Of a stretch of DNA of 64,000 nucleotides, positions 23,653 to 38,100 are shown one piece after another. The DNA is from Acanthosoma haemorrhoidale (taxonomy: Eukaryota > Arthropoda > Insecta > Hemiptera > Acanthosomatidae). Where the stretch lies: positions 35,101,841-35,165,840 of the forward strand of contig OV884009.1 in the NCBI GenBank assembly GCA_930367205.1, written 5' to 3'. Position 1 is the first letter of the stretch. Every line of letters begins with the position of its first letter. Under the pieces are notes generated by a model, which was given only the letters and a program-made list of their open reading frames with translations, was not told the origin of the DNA and ran no database searches. The position numbers were made by a program, and so were the translations under genes.

Positions 23653-26066
23653 CTGTAAATAAAATTTATGTTCAATCAGTAATTTGCTCTACAACAGGAA
23701 AAGTATTTATTTGTTTCTGCAGTTATTATAGACTTCAATTTTAAACAACTTTTAAATATTTAACAAATTTAAATAGACATGTACATGTGTTTCTAAACAC
23801 ATGCAAACAGTTTATAAATCAATTTAGTTTTTTAATTTACTGGTGGCAATGTATATTTTGTAGTCAAATGTATTAGTTAATGGGGATAATAAATATTCAT
23901 TCAGTTTTTGGTATCATTTGTTCTTTTAAGGCATGTCAACAACAACGGCTACTATCAACAAATAAAGATGCAAGGAACTAATGTAAGGAAAATCCCACTC
24001 CAATTTATAGTATGTTGAGGAACTGATCTAGGTTATTTTTCAGAATGTGGGTAGTACATAACCTTTTGTTTTTCCCATTTATGATTCCCGTTTTGTGAAT
24101 ATTAATATTCAGGCAGTTATAAATAATAAACTTCTCTGTATCTCTAACTTTGTCGAATGTCTGGTACGTTTCTAAAGTGGCAGCATAATAACAATGATAT
24201 TGCCTTAAAACCTATTTTCTGTTTTTTCTGCTCAAAATAAAAATACAAACATCAAATTATTTATACTCCAACAAAATGTAAGTTAATAGTAGACAATAAT
24301 GTCATTCTTACAGGACAAAGGCAATATGGAGGATTATTTAAATTAAATATTTTTAAGGAAGGTCTTGTTAATTCAGTTCTAACTTAACATAACATATTAC
24401 AGCTTTATCATGAACATTTTAAAACATTTAAAAAAAAAAATGAAAGTATGTTAAAACCCTTATTAAAAGAGAGCTGAACATTAAATTTCATTTAGATGTG
24501 ATGTATGTATGTCTCATAGGCTAACATTTTGCAGCATAAAAAGAGCTTCAATTTCAGGAGAAGTAATTTAAGATGTCGAGTGTGGACCATTTGAAAAATC
24601 ATATTTATGCCGTGGTTACTATGTATTATTTAAAGATAATTTCAGCCTTTTATTATTATTTAAATTTAAATCAATTTAATTGAACTAAAATATAGGTCAA
24701 AGTAAAGTAAAAAGGCAAAGCTAAAAACTTACATGCTGAATGAATTTAAACAGATATTTTCAGTGAGTTTTGCCTTGATGAAAGAACTGTAATAATAGAT
24801 GGTTAAACAAAATGTAACTTAGATTCTGCAATACCTGAAAAGAGTCAGAGATGTGCCATGAAGTTTTCTGGTCTTTCGGAAATGTCTCCTCTCCAGGACC
24901 AATATCTGATCTTGAATTAGGTTCTAAATAAAATAAAATAAGTTAATAACAGATATTTTATAACAGTAGCTGTGGGCTGTGTCACAGGATCTCTAGACCC
25001 GTGTGTAAACTTCTGGAAATAGTTCTTTAGGCAGTTAATTCAAGCCTTGAGACCACCAGAGTCTCCATAAACCACATAACCTGATTTAAAATAGGAGATA
25101 ACAAGGCAGGAGAACTGATGTGGATGGGTTTCTTGCAGAACATGGTGGGAAAAATTTAGGAGTTCGACTGGAAATAGAGATTAAGAATATACACTTTCCA
25201 GGATGGGGTTTTGTTTAGGACTAACCGGAGGTACTTATATGCTTGTGTGTTGGCAGAATGATTGATATTATATATTTATTACTATATTACAAAACACCAT
25301 TGTTAGAGAAGGACTCGGATAATAGTTTTTGTAAGATAATGAAATGGTAAAGAGTGTCACATGTTTTACGGAAGTATGAGAGAATGTAGGTGGTATGTTG
25401 TTAATCAATGGTAGATTGAAGGTCTAGAGTAATTTTGATAAAATCAGATTGGGAGGAAAATCCATGCTTTAAGCTGAATTAGAAGGTATTATTGTTATTT
25501 TGTGATAATGGTATTATTATAACTGTTCCTCTTATATCTTAATTACACTACACATTAATTTTATATCATGAAAAGCTCAATTTATTTTGAGTAATGCCTA
25601 CCATATTTTATTGGAATAATGTCTGGATCTTTCTCTTCAAATTCATTACTTTGGGTTTTGGCTTGAGAAATAAAAATTGTTGATGGTTTCTCTTGAAGTG
25701 TATTACGTGATTCTTTTGCAAATTTGAATTTACATAGCAAAAGAAATGTAATAGCAATAATTGTACCACCAACAGTTGATGAAATAAATACTATTGGAGG
25801 GATACTCATTTCTATTTCATCACCTACAAATAAATAATAAAATAGTTAATAAACGTAATATGAAAAATAGTTATTGTTAAAGGTTAGTTTTCAAGACAGG
25901 TTTTATTATACTCATGTCGCCAGTTCTGTAACTACTTTACTATCCTCCAATGACCACAATATTTTTTTTAGTACAATAAGAATATTTTAAATGCAAAAAT
26001 TATCACAAAATGCCTGCAGTTTTTGAAGTGTTCTAAAGACATATTTATATGGTTATATACTAAATG

Positions 26067-26129
<63 letters not shown>

Positions 26130-29100
26130 CTATTTAGCATGCAGGGTTGAAACGGTTTTAGAATTTATTCGGAGAGTCCCATGGCTAAGGACGTAATATT
26201 AAGCCTTGGCTTTTGCTAAGAAAAAGAAAGAGTGGTGCGTTGGTCATTGAAACACCTTTTTGATCCATCATGTTACTTCAACTTCTTTACAATTTCGTCT
26301 TAAGAGGCGCACAGCCCTGCTATGGATTTTTATAACAAGTAAATTTTTCACCTATTTTTTTACTGGGCGTACCTCCTTGTTTTTACAATTTTTAGAGACA
26401 CATGGCTTCGCCAAAGTTAATGAATGTATTATGTATGAACCCTCTTGGCCAATGACATTGGGGCTCAAATATAAATGATATCTCTTTCATATTACTTCAT
26501 AGAGCTGGCCATAGATAAAAACTGTTAGCCCACTCATCTGAAATAATCCTTAAAAGAAAATTAAAAAGTTATTATATCATATTGGCTCATGCACCTTCAG
26601 AAGCAGCTGTTACGATTCTTGCCATGGCAGCATCGGCACATCTACTATCCTCCTACCTCTATGGTAGCTAACTGCTGTTACCTTCCTGGCAGTTCTTGAA
26701 TGGTATGTGAAAGTTCAGTAATTGTACCCTGTAAATAGTTTAAGCTCTTCCACGCTAACGGTTTTAAGCTGCGTTGTCATTTAATGAACGTTAAATAGTT
26801 ATTGGCTACTAACTGTGTGTGAGGCGTAATTAGTGTGAACTTTCTGTGATTGTTTGCAAGTACATTTTTTCTCGTTTATTTTCATTAGCAAACCACCTTG
26901 TATACATAACCATTGAACAGATAGATTTAGGTTTCCTTTCATTGTATCTAGCTCTGCATTCTCTGTAAACTATTTCAATAATAAAAGATGTACTTTTACT
27001 TATCTCTGTGTTGTTATTGAATGATCCCAAAAGAACTCAACTACTACTCAGCTATCATAAACGAAAAAGAAGAGATATATGACCTTTTGAAAAACGTAAT
27101 AGATCAGTGCCCTATATATGAGATTGACATAATTGCTGGATACATTAAAGCTAAAATGGGTAGGGGAGCAGTTTATGCCTCAATTATAGGACAATACATT
27201 CTTCAAGAGGCCAGTTATAAAAATTGGTAAAGACTAATTGATTTCTCTAGAGACTCAACTATTAGTAGGATGTTCTTCTCACTTAAAGTTATCAATGAGT
27301 GGGCATCAATAATGTAACTCCTGATGGCAGGACTGTGAATTAAACATGCTTAGTTTAATAAATAAGTACCCGGAACAGATTGAACTGATTAGATTGCTGT
27401 ATTTAAGGGGCATTTCCTTGCTACTGGTTGCCACTAAGTAATATCCAATATATTAGACCAGAAGTGAATACCCTTTGCTTAACAGGTGACTGGTCCATAG
27501 GAGTGCAGCATTAGAAGGGGGAAGTCTTCAATGGAGATATACACACTTCCACAGTTACTAAAATAATGAAGATAGTATTTGATCACGATACACTATAACA
27601 TTGTAGATTTTAAGAATGCATACAACTTTATTAGGAATGAGCTTTATTCTGTTTCGGGAGAACTTTGACTATCCTAGAAACCTTAGGCCTGTGCCAATCG
27701 ACAATCTGTAAAGGCAGTAAATGAAACTTAAACAAAAACCAGGAGATGTACTTGGCATACCCCTGTTCAGCTTAGGTCTTGAGAAAAGTTGGTGACTATG
27801 GGATACAGACAACTGTAACTGTCTTTAATAGGTCATTCTTGATCAGAGGATAAGTAGATGGCGTTGTTGGAAGGTCATTCATGAGAGTTGTAGAAACATT
27901 CCTTGCTCTTAATTACCTTGCAAGAATGATTGAGCTTGAAGTTAAGGAGATAAAAACTAATACATAATTAAAGGACAAAAATCTGAGATCAGGACAAAAA
28001 GTAGAAATTGATAGTTATAAATTTGACAGAGTAAACTTGTTAGTATACCTTAGCAGACAGTTAAATATTGATGTAGATAACAGCAGGAATAAAAAGGAGG
28101 GTAACATCTTCAAATAGATTTTTCTAAGATTTGTGGTCCCATTTGTGGAGCAATCTGATTTTAAGAAGCATAAAGTGCATGATTCAGCCGGTACTGACCT
28201 ATTGTTCAGAGTCCCGGATTATTTGGAAACAGTATGAACAGAATCTTTTAATTTCTTGATTCACTGCTGTTATGGTACAGTGGGTATTATGTGCGAATCA
28301 AAAAGAATAATATAGTAGCAGGGAGATGCCCCTTTAATTACAGCAATCTAATCAGTTCGATCTGTCCCAGATATTAATTTATTATATTAAGTATGTGATA
28401 TGTTTAATTCATAGTTCTACCATCGGGGGTTGCTTTATTGATGCCCACTCATGATTAACTTCAAATCGAGAAATTGAATAATTGGGAAAGGAAGGATTGT
28501 ATGGGTGGGACATGATTTACAACTGAAGAAGAATTGGAAGGCTGAAACCATCCTAGAAAAATGGTGTGGGTAGTGATGCACAACACAGTTTTGGAGTTGA
28601 ATATTAGATTGCGGCTGCAATGAACCAGGGTAACTGGCAGAAGCTGATGTTGCCACCCATGACTCAGCATCAGGTTGTCACAGCACTGTAAGTCAGTAAC
28701 CTAACCATCAACATTCAAATATTTCTGCAGGTTAATCTCAAGTTTTTCAGTACTAATCTTTAATAGCTTTGGTAAAAGCTGGCCCCTTTAATCATAAAGA
28801 ACCTTTGGCATTTTATATCTTTAAAGGTCATGTTTAAACTTCCTTGACTTAAGTTTATTATGGATTAACACAACCTATGTCAGTGTCAGTAAACAGTTAT
28901 GTTTGTCTAAGAAAAAGATATAGCAGGTACATTGGGTCTCAATCGAGCCGACAATTGCAAAATATTAGTACAATCATCGATTTCAAATATCATTGGACTA
29001 TGTGTGTATTATGCAATTAATTATTTACATTATTAATTATTATTAGTAAACCTACGGTAGTTGTTAAATAATAGCTTATGTTTCAATATATTCACCTTCT

Positions 29101-32100
29101 CTCTTGTCAAAGTCTTTTAGTATTACATCGCCAATACTTGTTGGTGAACTTCTTCCTTTTGAGTTTACTGAATAAATCAGTAAGGTGTATTGAATTTCTG
29201 GTTCCAGTTCAGATATCTAAAGGAACAATTATTTATTATTTTGTTAACAATAATTAAATAATATTGGCTTAATGTTATTGTTTTCCTACTTTTAGTAAAA
29301 ATTATTTAATGAAACCAAGAATAGTCTTAATAATTTGACTAATCGATAATAAATACCAAGGAATATTTATCATTAGATCAGACATTTCTATTATTATGAT
29401 GGTATTTAACTTCAATATTTAAACAATTTTATTAACTTGAAACTATAAACTAAATTATATTTTTTCTACAATAAAATAAAAAAGGCAAATGATTATTTAA
29501 TGAAACTGTACAGTTCTTGTAAATGTTTTTCTCAATTTTATGTGTTTATTTTGTAACTATAGCTAATTTCCTACCTGGAAATAGGGAAGTTCTGTCGCTG
29601 TAATATTAAGTTTTCGAACATCACCTGAGTAAACTTCAAGCAAAAAAACTTGGGTAAGACCACCATCAGATCCTGCTTGACAGCTTGCAACTAAAGAGTT
29701 AGATGTCTCATTACCAATGGTACAATTACGTACAGGGTATGGCTTTCCTACAAAAAATAATACTATAAGAATTCAAAAATTCAACTTAAAAGTAAGATTT
29801 AATTTATAACTTTTTATGTAAATTATATTTAGCTAATAAATATTCAATCAACTCTCTTTTCAGGTCATCATTCATTTTTTTAAAAATCAGAAAACATTGT
29901 ATTTCACTCATGTTTCCTTAATAATAATAATGTAGTGATTTGTGGCTGGTTTTTTTCAAACAATAATTGAAGGGTTTGCTGCTAAAAGGAGGTAGCTCCA
30001 TCCCATAGCTGTTGGGAGTTAGAAACACTTTCTTGTGTCAAAAAAAAACCTCTTTTATTTGGCACAAAAAGGATGCAGCTCCAATCGTAATATGTAAACA
30101 CCATAATTGAAAGTAAGCAACAACAATATTTTTACATAACTTAAAATTTGAATTTTTTAAACGTTTTGTTTGGTTTCCCAACAAATGGAAAAATTGGAGC
30201 TACCTCCTTTTTGCAGCAAACCCTTCAATTACAAAAAGTTATGAAAACTGCCATTAACATAGTGTTAGTAATTTTAACTCTACCGAGTTCTTTAGAGGCA
30301 TGATATTTTGCATGGTATTTGTATTTTATACCCCCATGAAGCTGAAATAAAACCACTCCCATGAAAAAAAAATAATGAGCAAAGAAAATATGTTTCTATT
30401 GAGCAGGAAATGAAATAACGATCTTGACAAACTAATTAATAATTTGTAATGTGTGTTGTGGCTTAATTGGACTATAATTATGTTTTCAAGTCTTTAAAAC
30501 TGTCCATTCCAATTAATTAATCCAGTTAATTCCAAATATCCCAACTTGATATCACACAGATGCTAAAAATAATAGCATACTTATGAATAATAATGAAGGG
30601 TTAATTATCAATCAATTGCTTTTATTTAATAAATAATAATTTCCCTATCATATTAAGTAGGGTGTATCAAATTAATGAACTCAACGTCCTAATTAATAAT
30701 AGGTATCATGTGTTGGGGCTTTAGTGGACCATTATCACATAAATCCAATCTAAATAAAATAAATTGTCAATAATATCATTTTCACTATTATTACAAAACC
30801 ATTAATTGTGCCAAGCATCAAACTATTATTTTTTATAGGGTTTTGTTGGCTATTTAATCCTCTGGTTACTTAGGTAAAGTAGATGGACAGGTGATGAGGT
30901 ATGACATACTGTGCTGCTGTGCTAAGTAATATAACTTTTCAATTGGTCCGATGAACATTATTTAAGTGGGAAAGTTTCATTCCTATATACTCCCAATGTA
31001 GACATTCTCACAAATATTTCTTCCTCTTCAAAAAAATCTGTCAAATCTTTTAGATTACTATTTAGTAGCATCTCCAAGACCGCGCTAAAATTTTGGCCCC
31101 TTTTTATTTTCACTATTTTTCATGATTTAAAAAACAAAGCACTGTCTTGGAAATTACAAAAAGAGAGAGTTTTTAACAGATAAAATAATGTGTTCTACAA
31201 ACCTGCAGCAACTACTTGGAATAAACAAGGGACTGATTGGAGAGCAATACTATTCTCAGCCCAGCATGACAATGTTCCATAATCCAAATCCGCTATTGGA
31301 GTGTACCGTAAAACACTGGTGGTCCCATTAATTGAAAATCTTTCTGGTCCAACTTCTAGTGTTTCCCCAGAGTTATTAAACTTCCATCTAAAGCTAGTTG
31401 CAGGGGGATCAGCATCAACTTGACAAGGTATGTCAAGACTTTCAGCTCTTGATGCCCCAACTATCATTACCCGATCAAACTTACAGCTTGGTGAATCTGA
31501 AAGAATAATATATATCAACAACTTATTCCAGTTCATTAATAACAATTCAAAAACAGGTGTAGTCATTCATTCATTCCTTTCTAGTTCTACACTATCAAGT
31601 ACTCCAGTTAGAGAGTCTTCCTGAAAATTATCATTATTTTTCAAGCTGTTTGATTACTTTTTATAAAGGAAGAAAAAAATGGTATTTTTTTGTCAAATCA
31701 ACATGAAGTTGGATTACTACTGAAGTGTATTTTATACAATGAATAACTGTGAAAGCATACAATAAATCAAATAAACGTCTAACTTTAAAAAGTTTTCTTT
31801 TCCACCATGCAACAAATATATAATCCAAGGATCATAGATCGGGCGCTAACCAAAAATATTGATAGAACTGAGCAACAACCAAGTTATTTTTAGTGTTAAA
31901 GGTGTTGTTACTTATATATCATATAAATATGTATGAAATGGATGCAAATGTGTATGTATCTTCCAGCATAAATCCGGAATTCCCGGAGAAATATGTATCA
32001 AATACGAAAAATGACTACACTAGTGTGTAATCTATAAGTTTTGGGGGCCACTAGGTGGATTGGCGACAGTCACGGTGTTTAGTTAGTTTAGTCGAATAAA

Positions 32101-35100
32101 ATTGTTTATGACCTTCTAGATTGTCGAAACGAATAGAGATCTACTGAACGTTTTAAAAGGTCGTGTAAATGAATATAACTCTGTAGAGCCTCCTAGAAGG
32201 TTGTGTGAATGAATATAACAATGTAGAGCAGGTATGGGCAACCTTTGACATGTTATGGGCCAAACTTTAGTGTGCAAATACGTTCGCGGGCCGCGTTTAA
32301 AAGTAGTGCATTTTAAAGTAGTGTTCATAATTTTTAGCGATAGATATCAGTCAGCCATGAAATAATACGACAATGTTATTACAACACAATTTATTAAAAT
32401 AACAAAATGAAATGAAAAAGTTTCTGGATTTTGTCTTTTCTTATTTGTCCTGTCAGTGAGAGCAGCGTAGGATGCTTAGTTGAGTAATGCCTCTTTATAT
32501 TGAATTCTTTCATCACCGAAATGGATTCATTACACATCAAACAAATAGGCTTTGTCCATTGTGCAAGATAAAGAAGAATTCTTCAGTCCATTTTTCTTGA
32601 AACTGGCGACCCTCTGCATCTACTTTTCGTTTCCTTCCACCAGACATCATTTTCATTTACTTATCGTTCGATAAACTTAATAAGAAAATAGGTATAATTA
32701 GTAAGCACTCAAGATGCACACAAAGTCACAAAGCAAACTTATCACCACGGTAGCTCGAATAGGACTGAACTAAGTTCCGGCCATCCACCCGCTTATATAG
32801 GCAAAATGAAGGAATGATCTAGAATCGTCTAGTGTAGAACAATACAATTGCGAAGCAATAATCCTTTGTTGCGCCGCCAGTGTGGCGGCAAACATCAATG
32901 GCTTTGAACTTTGATGTTTGCCGCCTCACTCTTTGATGATCACCGCCACTCGGCTTGCTCGCTCACTTGATTCCATGAGTATGAGTAAGTAGTGTATTTT
33001 TTTTTTTAAAATTGGGTTTTTCAAAATGTCTCGCGGGCCGGATCAAATCTTACAGCGGGCCGGATCCGGCCCGCGGGCCGGCTGTTGCCCACATACGATG
33101 TAGAGCCTTCTAGAAGGTGGTGTAGATGAATAGAACTCTGTAGGGTCTTCTAGAAGGTGGTGTAAATGAATAGAACTATGTAGGGTCTTCTAGAAGGTGG
33201 TGTAAATGAATAGAACTCTGTAGGTTCTTTTTAAAAATGATTATTCTCCGGTCTTAGATTCTCGATGGTGGAGAAAATTTCAGGACCCACTCGAATCTTA
33301 TTTGGTGTATTTAGTGGAAGCTAACTTGGCAAGTCTTCCAGTGGTTCCATATTGTAATCGGATGGTGCGCTCCTGCACCCAGTGTTGTTTCTTTAGTGTA
33401 TTTTAATTATTTTAGCCATAAAACTGTTAACGTAGGTTCCTAGCAGCCCCACGGTACAGTATGAGTACATATTTGTATTTGTACTTATTTTATTCAATGA
33501 AGTTTTCCTTCTTGATTAAGAAAAAAAATACAAGTACAAGTTTTCCAGTCTATTATGAATGTGATAGTTTCATTTTGCTATTTTAGTTGATGGTATGCAT
33601 TTTGGATTCAAGTTCATTAAGTATTACTTTTTTATTTTTGTGAAGAGTTTTATAGATGTAAGTTCTTCATAGTTTAATTTTTTTCATTATTCTTATATTA
33701 GCTTTTTATTGTATCATATAATAGATTTCATAGCATAGTGATAGTATGCCTGTTGTGGCAACCTCTTAATTACGAATAATTAGAAGTTTCCCTCTTCTCG
33801 GCCCAGAAAATATCTATCTATGTTTCCATATTTTAATAAAGACCTTAACGCGCAAGTAAGAGAGAGAGGGGGAAGCTAGTGGGGGAAACAGCCGCAATCG
33901 GGGGAACCACCCCCACCACGGCTGGCCTGCCTATATAACCGCCCTGTCTTAGGGTAGACGTCAGAACATACAGAACCGGCACTTGGAACACTTCTCTCTC
34001 TCACTCTCTCTCTGCACTGGCGCTTGCTGCTCTACTCAAACCATGATATTCTCATTCAACTACCTCTGCATCTCTCTCTCCTAGCCTCGCTATGTTTTAA
34101 TCCGGCGTTGTCAGACCCCACACCTTCTTAGTGGGAATCTCTGTCTTCGTCTCGCTAAACCTAGCACCTCCTTCGGAGAGACCACTCCCTCGCGGACGAC
34201 GGTTGCTGTAGCCCTATAAAATTTACCTAGTAGCGTCTCCCACGGCAATCCAGTCTGCTTCTCTCCGGTTCACACTCACCTTTGGGATCCGGACGGTTTT
34301 CGCCTACCCTTAGATACCGAGTGTGAATTCGTGGTCATTCAAAGACCACATAAACTACCTATAAACCTATCCTGTTCCTCTTCTCCTGAACATAGTGCTT
34401 GGTCGGGGCACACCTTCTAAGATCTTATGGAGTCAGATCAAAGCGAATTACGCTGCCCGCCGGCTAGGCCGCCAGCAAGGGTGAAAGACACAGGCCCACC
34501 TGTTTTATCTCTCTCTAGGCGCTCGCCGGACGGCGGCTAGAGGTTGTAGCGACCTTAGCCAGCGGCGTGCGTCTCCTCCCCACCTTGGGGACTCACACAT
34601 CTGATAGCTCCCGACAATGCCATTTGCTTATTTTTTCAAAATAGCTTTATTTATATTATTTTACAGATGTTATTGTCTTAACAATGCCTGCAAGTGTAAT
34701 CGAAGGCTGACTAGATGAAACAACACCTTAGAGAAGAAACTCTCGTCGAGAAAAATAGAAACCTTAGACTGGCTGTCAACATATACCATTATTTGTTTTA
34801 GGGGCTAGGTAGTGAACTTAAACTTCAAGATGGGTGTATGAAAACAGTCCTATTGCGCTAAGATTTTCACGCTGGCGAAGCTACGGACAAAAACAACAAC
34901 TAAAACTAAATTGAAAAGTAGATTGGAGAAAGTTTAGGAAATCAGTAGACTCACTCTGTAGAATAAAATCTTTCATTGATATTTAACAAATGTTATATAA
35001 TGTAATAAGACCGATAATTTGTTATGGATAAACGAAACATGTTAAGAGATTTTTATGAGCGACGAAATCCAAAGACAACTGTAAATTAAAACTTCTTTTA

Positions 35101-38100
35101 CGTTTTAAGAAATTCTATATAAATTATTAAAAAAATAACTTGCTCGAAGCAGTCCATCATTTACTTACATTTCACTCTCAGGTGGAACAATGTACTCCGT
35201 GTTTCTCCTTCAGTGTTTGCCGCAACACATGAGTAGAGACCACTGTTTTGTCGTGTGACTTTTTGCAAAACTAGACTTTGACTAATAAGGATCAGCCTGG
35301 CAGACATGTTATGGTTAATTTGTGCGCCCTAAAACAGCGTAAGATTACAAATAAAAAATGATGCACTGTGTCAGTTTTATGGTTTCGACCATATATATAT
35401 TATTATACCAGTATTCATAAACAAGATAAGATGTAAGATATAAATAAATAAGATGGGGCTAATAAACATTTTTATTTCAGTATATTATTAGTGAATCTAT
35501 TAAAACATATTTTTAATTTTAAAATTTATCAATACATTGTCTACAAAAAAAGAAATTAAAATTCAGGAAAATAAAATATAGTATATTTAACTGCCACATC
35601 TTACCCAAAACGTGACGTCAAATGGGGTGAATAGTGGGTACAAGTATCAGTACAAAACATCCGTTGTCATTAAATAAATAAAGTAGTCATGAAAAATAAA
35701 TAACACATTTACATTTCAATATGTGTGGATTATTTTATTATAAACATAATTAAACTACCGAAATGGATAAACAATTAGTAAATAGACAGAATGGATTGAT
35801 AAGAAGGATCGGTCGTTAGACATAATAAACCAATACTAAGGAATGATTAATGGTGGCTGGGGCTGGAATGGAAAGTAGGACTAAGTGGAGTTGCGATGGT
35901 TGCCGGGACAATTTGTCGCTTTTCTAATTACAGGTAATCAGGGAAGGAAGATTCAGCGAGTGTATCATTCATCAGGAGGCGGCCCGCAATCCGCATCCTC
36001 TAGCCAGCCCATCAATCATTAGGAATAACCCAATTATTATACCCGAGCCTCCCCACAATCGAACAATATCCGTAACCATTACCTTGCCCTGTGGATTTTT
36101 AACAGCCTATTAAGTTTTTTATTAATTTTTTACCTTTTTATCGTTTATTTGCCACCTCAAATTACTGTAATTTTGGTGGAGAGATGCTGACGCAATGAGG
36201 TCCAGTCTCTTTCTTTTTAGGTGTCACCTGACTCAACAGGTACAAAATGCGCGTAAAAGGACAGACATAAATACGTTTGTGCCAAATCATTGTTAACAGA
36301 ATGGCATAGTTATTGATGGAAAACTACAACCGGCCTGATAATAGACGATGAGAATAATTGTGGGACAAGTTAATGAATAACAGGCCACGTCATTATGTTC
36401 ATAGACTTCGAGAAGGCATTTGATAGTAATGGTTGTTGGAGAACTTAGACAGCAATACAGCTGTGGTAAAATCAAGGTATAACTACCACACTTGCTAAAT
36501 ATTTCAAAATAGGAAACTCACTGAGTTTTAGCGAATTCATATCAGAGTAAAACGGGGGTACATGCCTTCACCTATAATCTTCCTAATGAAACCCCCCAAT
36601 TTAAAGAAAGGTATTACAGCTAGAAAAAGCAAAATATATAATTTTGTACCTAACAGTTATTTAAAATCCGGTTTGTGGATTTTCTTATCCATCCCGGAAT
36701 GTCGGATTTTGTTAATAATAACTACTGTATGCTCTGTTACTTCAAAAACATTTTGTTTATAAATTAAACTTGATCATTATTATGTCCTACATTTTGATTA
36801 GTTTTATACAAATAGTTTTGTTCATCAAGTTTTTTTTCTTAAATCTTAATTATTTTCCATATTACTTGTCTGTTCAAATCACTTTGGTTTTAGATATTAT
36901 AAAGATTCAACATTTTTTATATAGGCTGGTCACTTTTTTTTTTTTTTGCCTCAGTCTGTTATCATTTAACCATTAACAAACGTCGTTTCTATAATATATT
37001 TTACATTTTATTCATAACGAAAAAAGGCCCGTTTCAAACATAATAACTTTTGCTTAATATAAAAAATCCGTTCTCGATTAAATAATAAATTGGATCCAAC
37101 CACTCAATTGACATACTTGTTAAATATTTGTTAAAAAAAGAAATTTTCAACCTCAACCGAATTGAAAATACGTCAGAAAGTCCACTAGACCGCAGAATAT
37201 CAAAGCAGGCCGAGGCTGGAAATAAATTTATTTATCCCAAAAGATGAGCGAATAATACTAACTTGAAATTGGTAACTGTTTTATTAATACGTTGATTTAT
37301 TACATCATGCAATATATCAAATGATACCTAGATTTATTCAGTCTAACAGTATACAGCTTTATTTTGAAAATATATTTTGCATATAGTTTTGAAATTGCAC
37401 TAATGTTGTTGACACATATCTTTGAAATGATTCAGAATTTATGCATGATATATTGAGCAAACGTGGCGAAGGGCGTGTGCTTAGGATGTTTGGGATGGGT
37501 TTGGTTGTTTAGTTGTTTTGCATGGAAGATGGATTCTAAAAAAAAAAAATGGGTTAATGAAACTTGTATACTCAGTAAAATAGTTTTACACATCTTACAA
37601 ACATATATATTTTTTTTTTTCAGAATTTCAGGAGAGGGAGTGAATCTACTACTGCGCAGACTTTTGAACGTATCTACCATTTTGTACTTCGATTCAGAGA
37701 ACATTGTTTAAGTTTAGTGTTGTGGTAATTGTTATAATGAAGTGCTCGTCTTTTTGAGGACCGAATGATTTCTGTGAATATTTTGAATCTTAAAAGATCA
37801 ATGAATTTACATTTTGAATGTTACTCCAAACAAAATGCCTCAGTTGAATGTGAATAAGAATTCAATTTTGCAGCCGTTCTTATTTAAAGTTACGGTATGA
37901 ATGAGAACATTTATCTCAATTACTTATTGTCTAATAAGGCAGATTGTAATTTTAGTACAATAAAGAAGTTATATATAGATTTAAAGTTAGTTGTGAACTG
38001 CATCAGTAGGTACACTTGCATGACAGCAACAAATTCAAACTGTTGAGCATGTCAGGACAATAAATTCAAGAATAAAGTTGCTTATACATTCGAAAGGTTT

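Larger units (their letters stand above)
32229..33097 (-). mobile_element. hAT-superfamily transposon, 869 bp, internally deleted
   Basis: Ends CAGGTATGGGCAAC and, reverse complemented, CGTATGTGGGCAAC form short terminal inverted repeats. ATGTAGAG flanks both sides (32221-32228 and 33098-33105), the 8-bp duplication expected of hAT. G+C-rich GGCCCGCGGGCC blocks typical of some hAT families lie near both ends. The interior carries the start of a BED-finger transposase on the minus strand and a strong hairpin at 32884-32925. The catalytic region is missing, so the copy is non-autonomous. It split a pre-existing 40-bp minisatellite. Confidence 0.85.
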
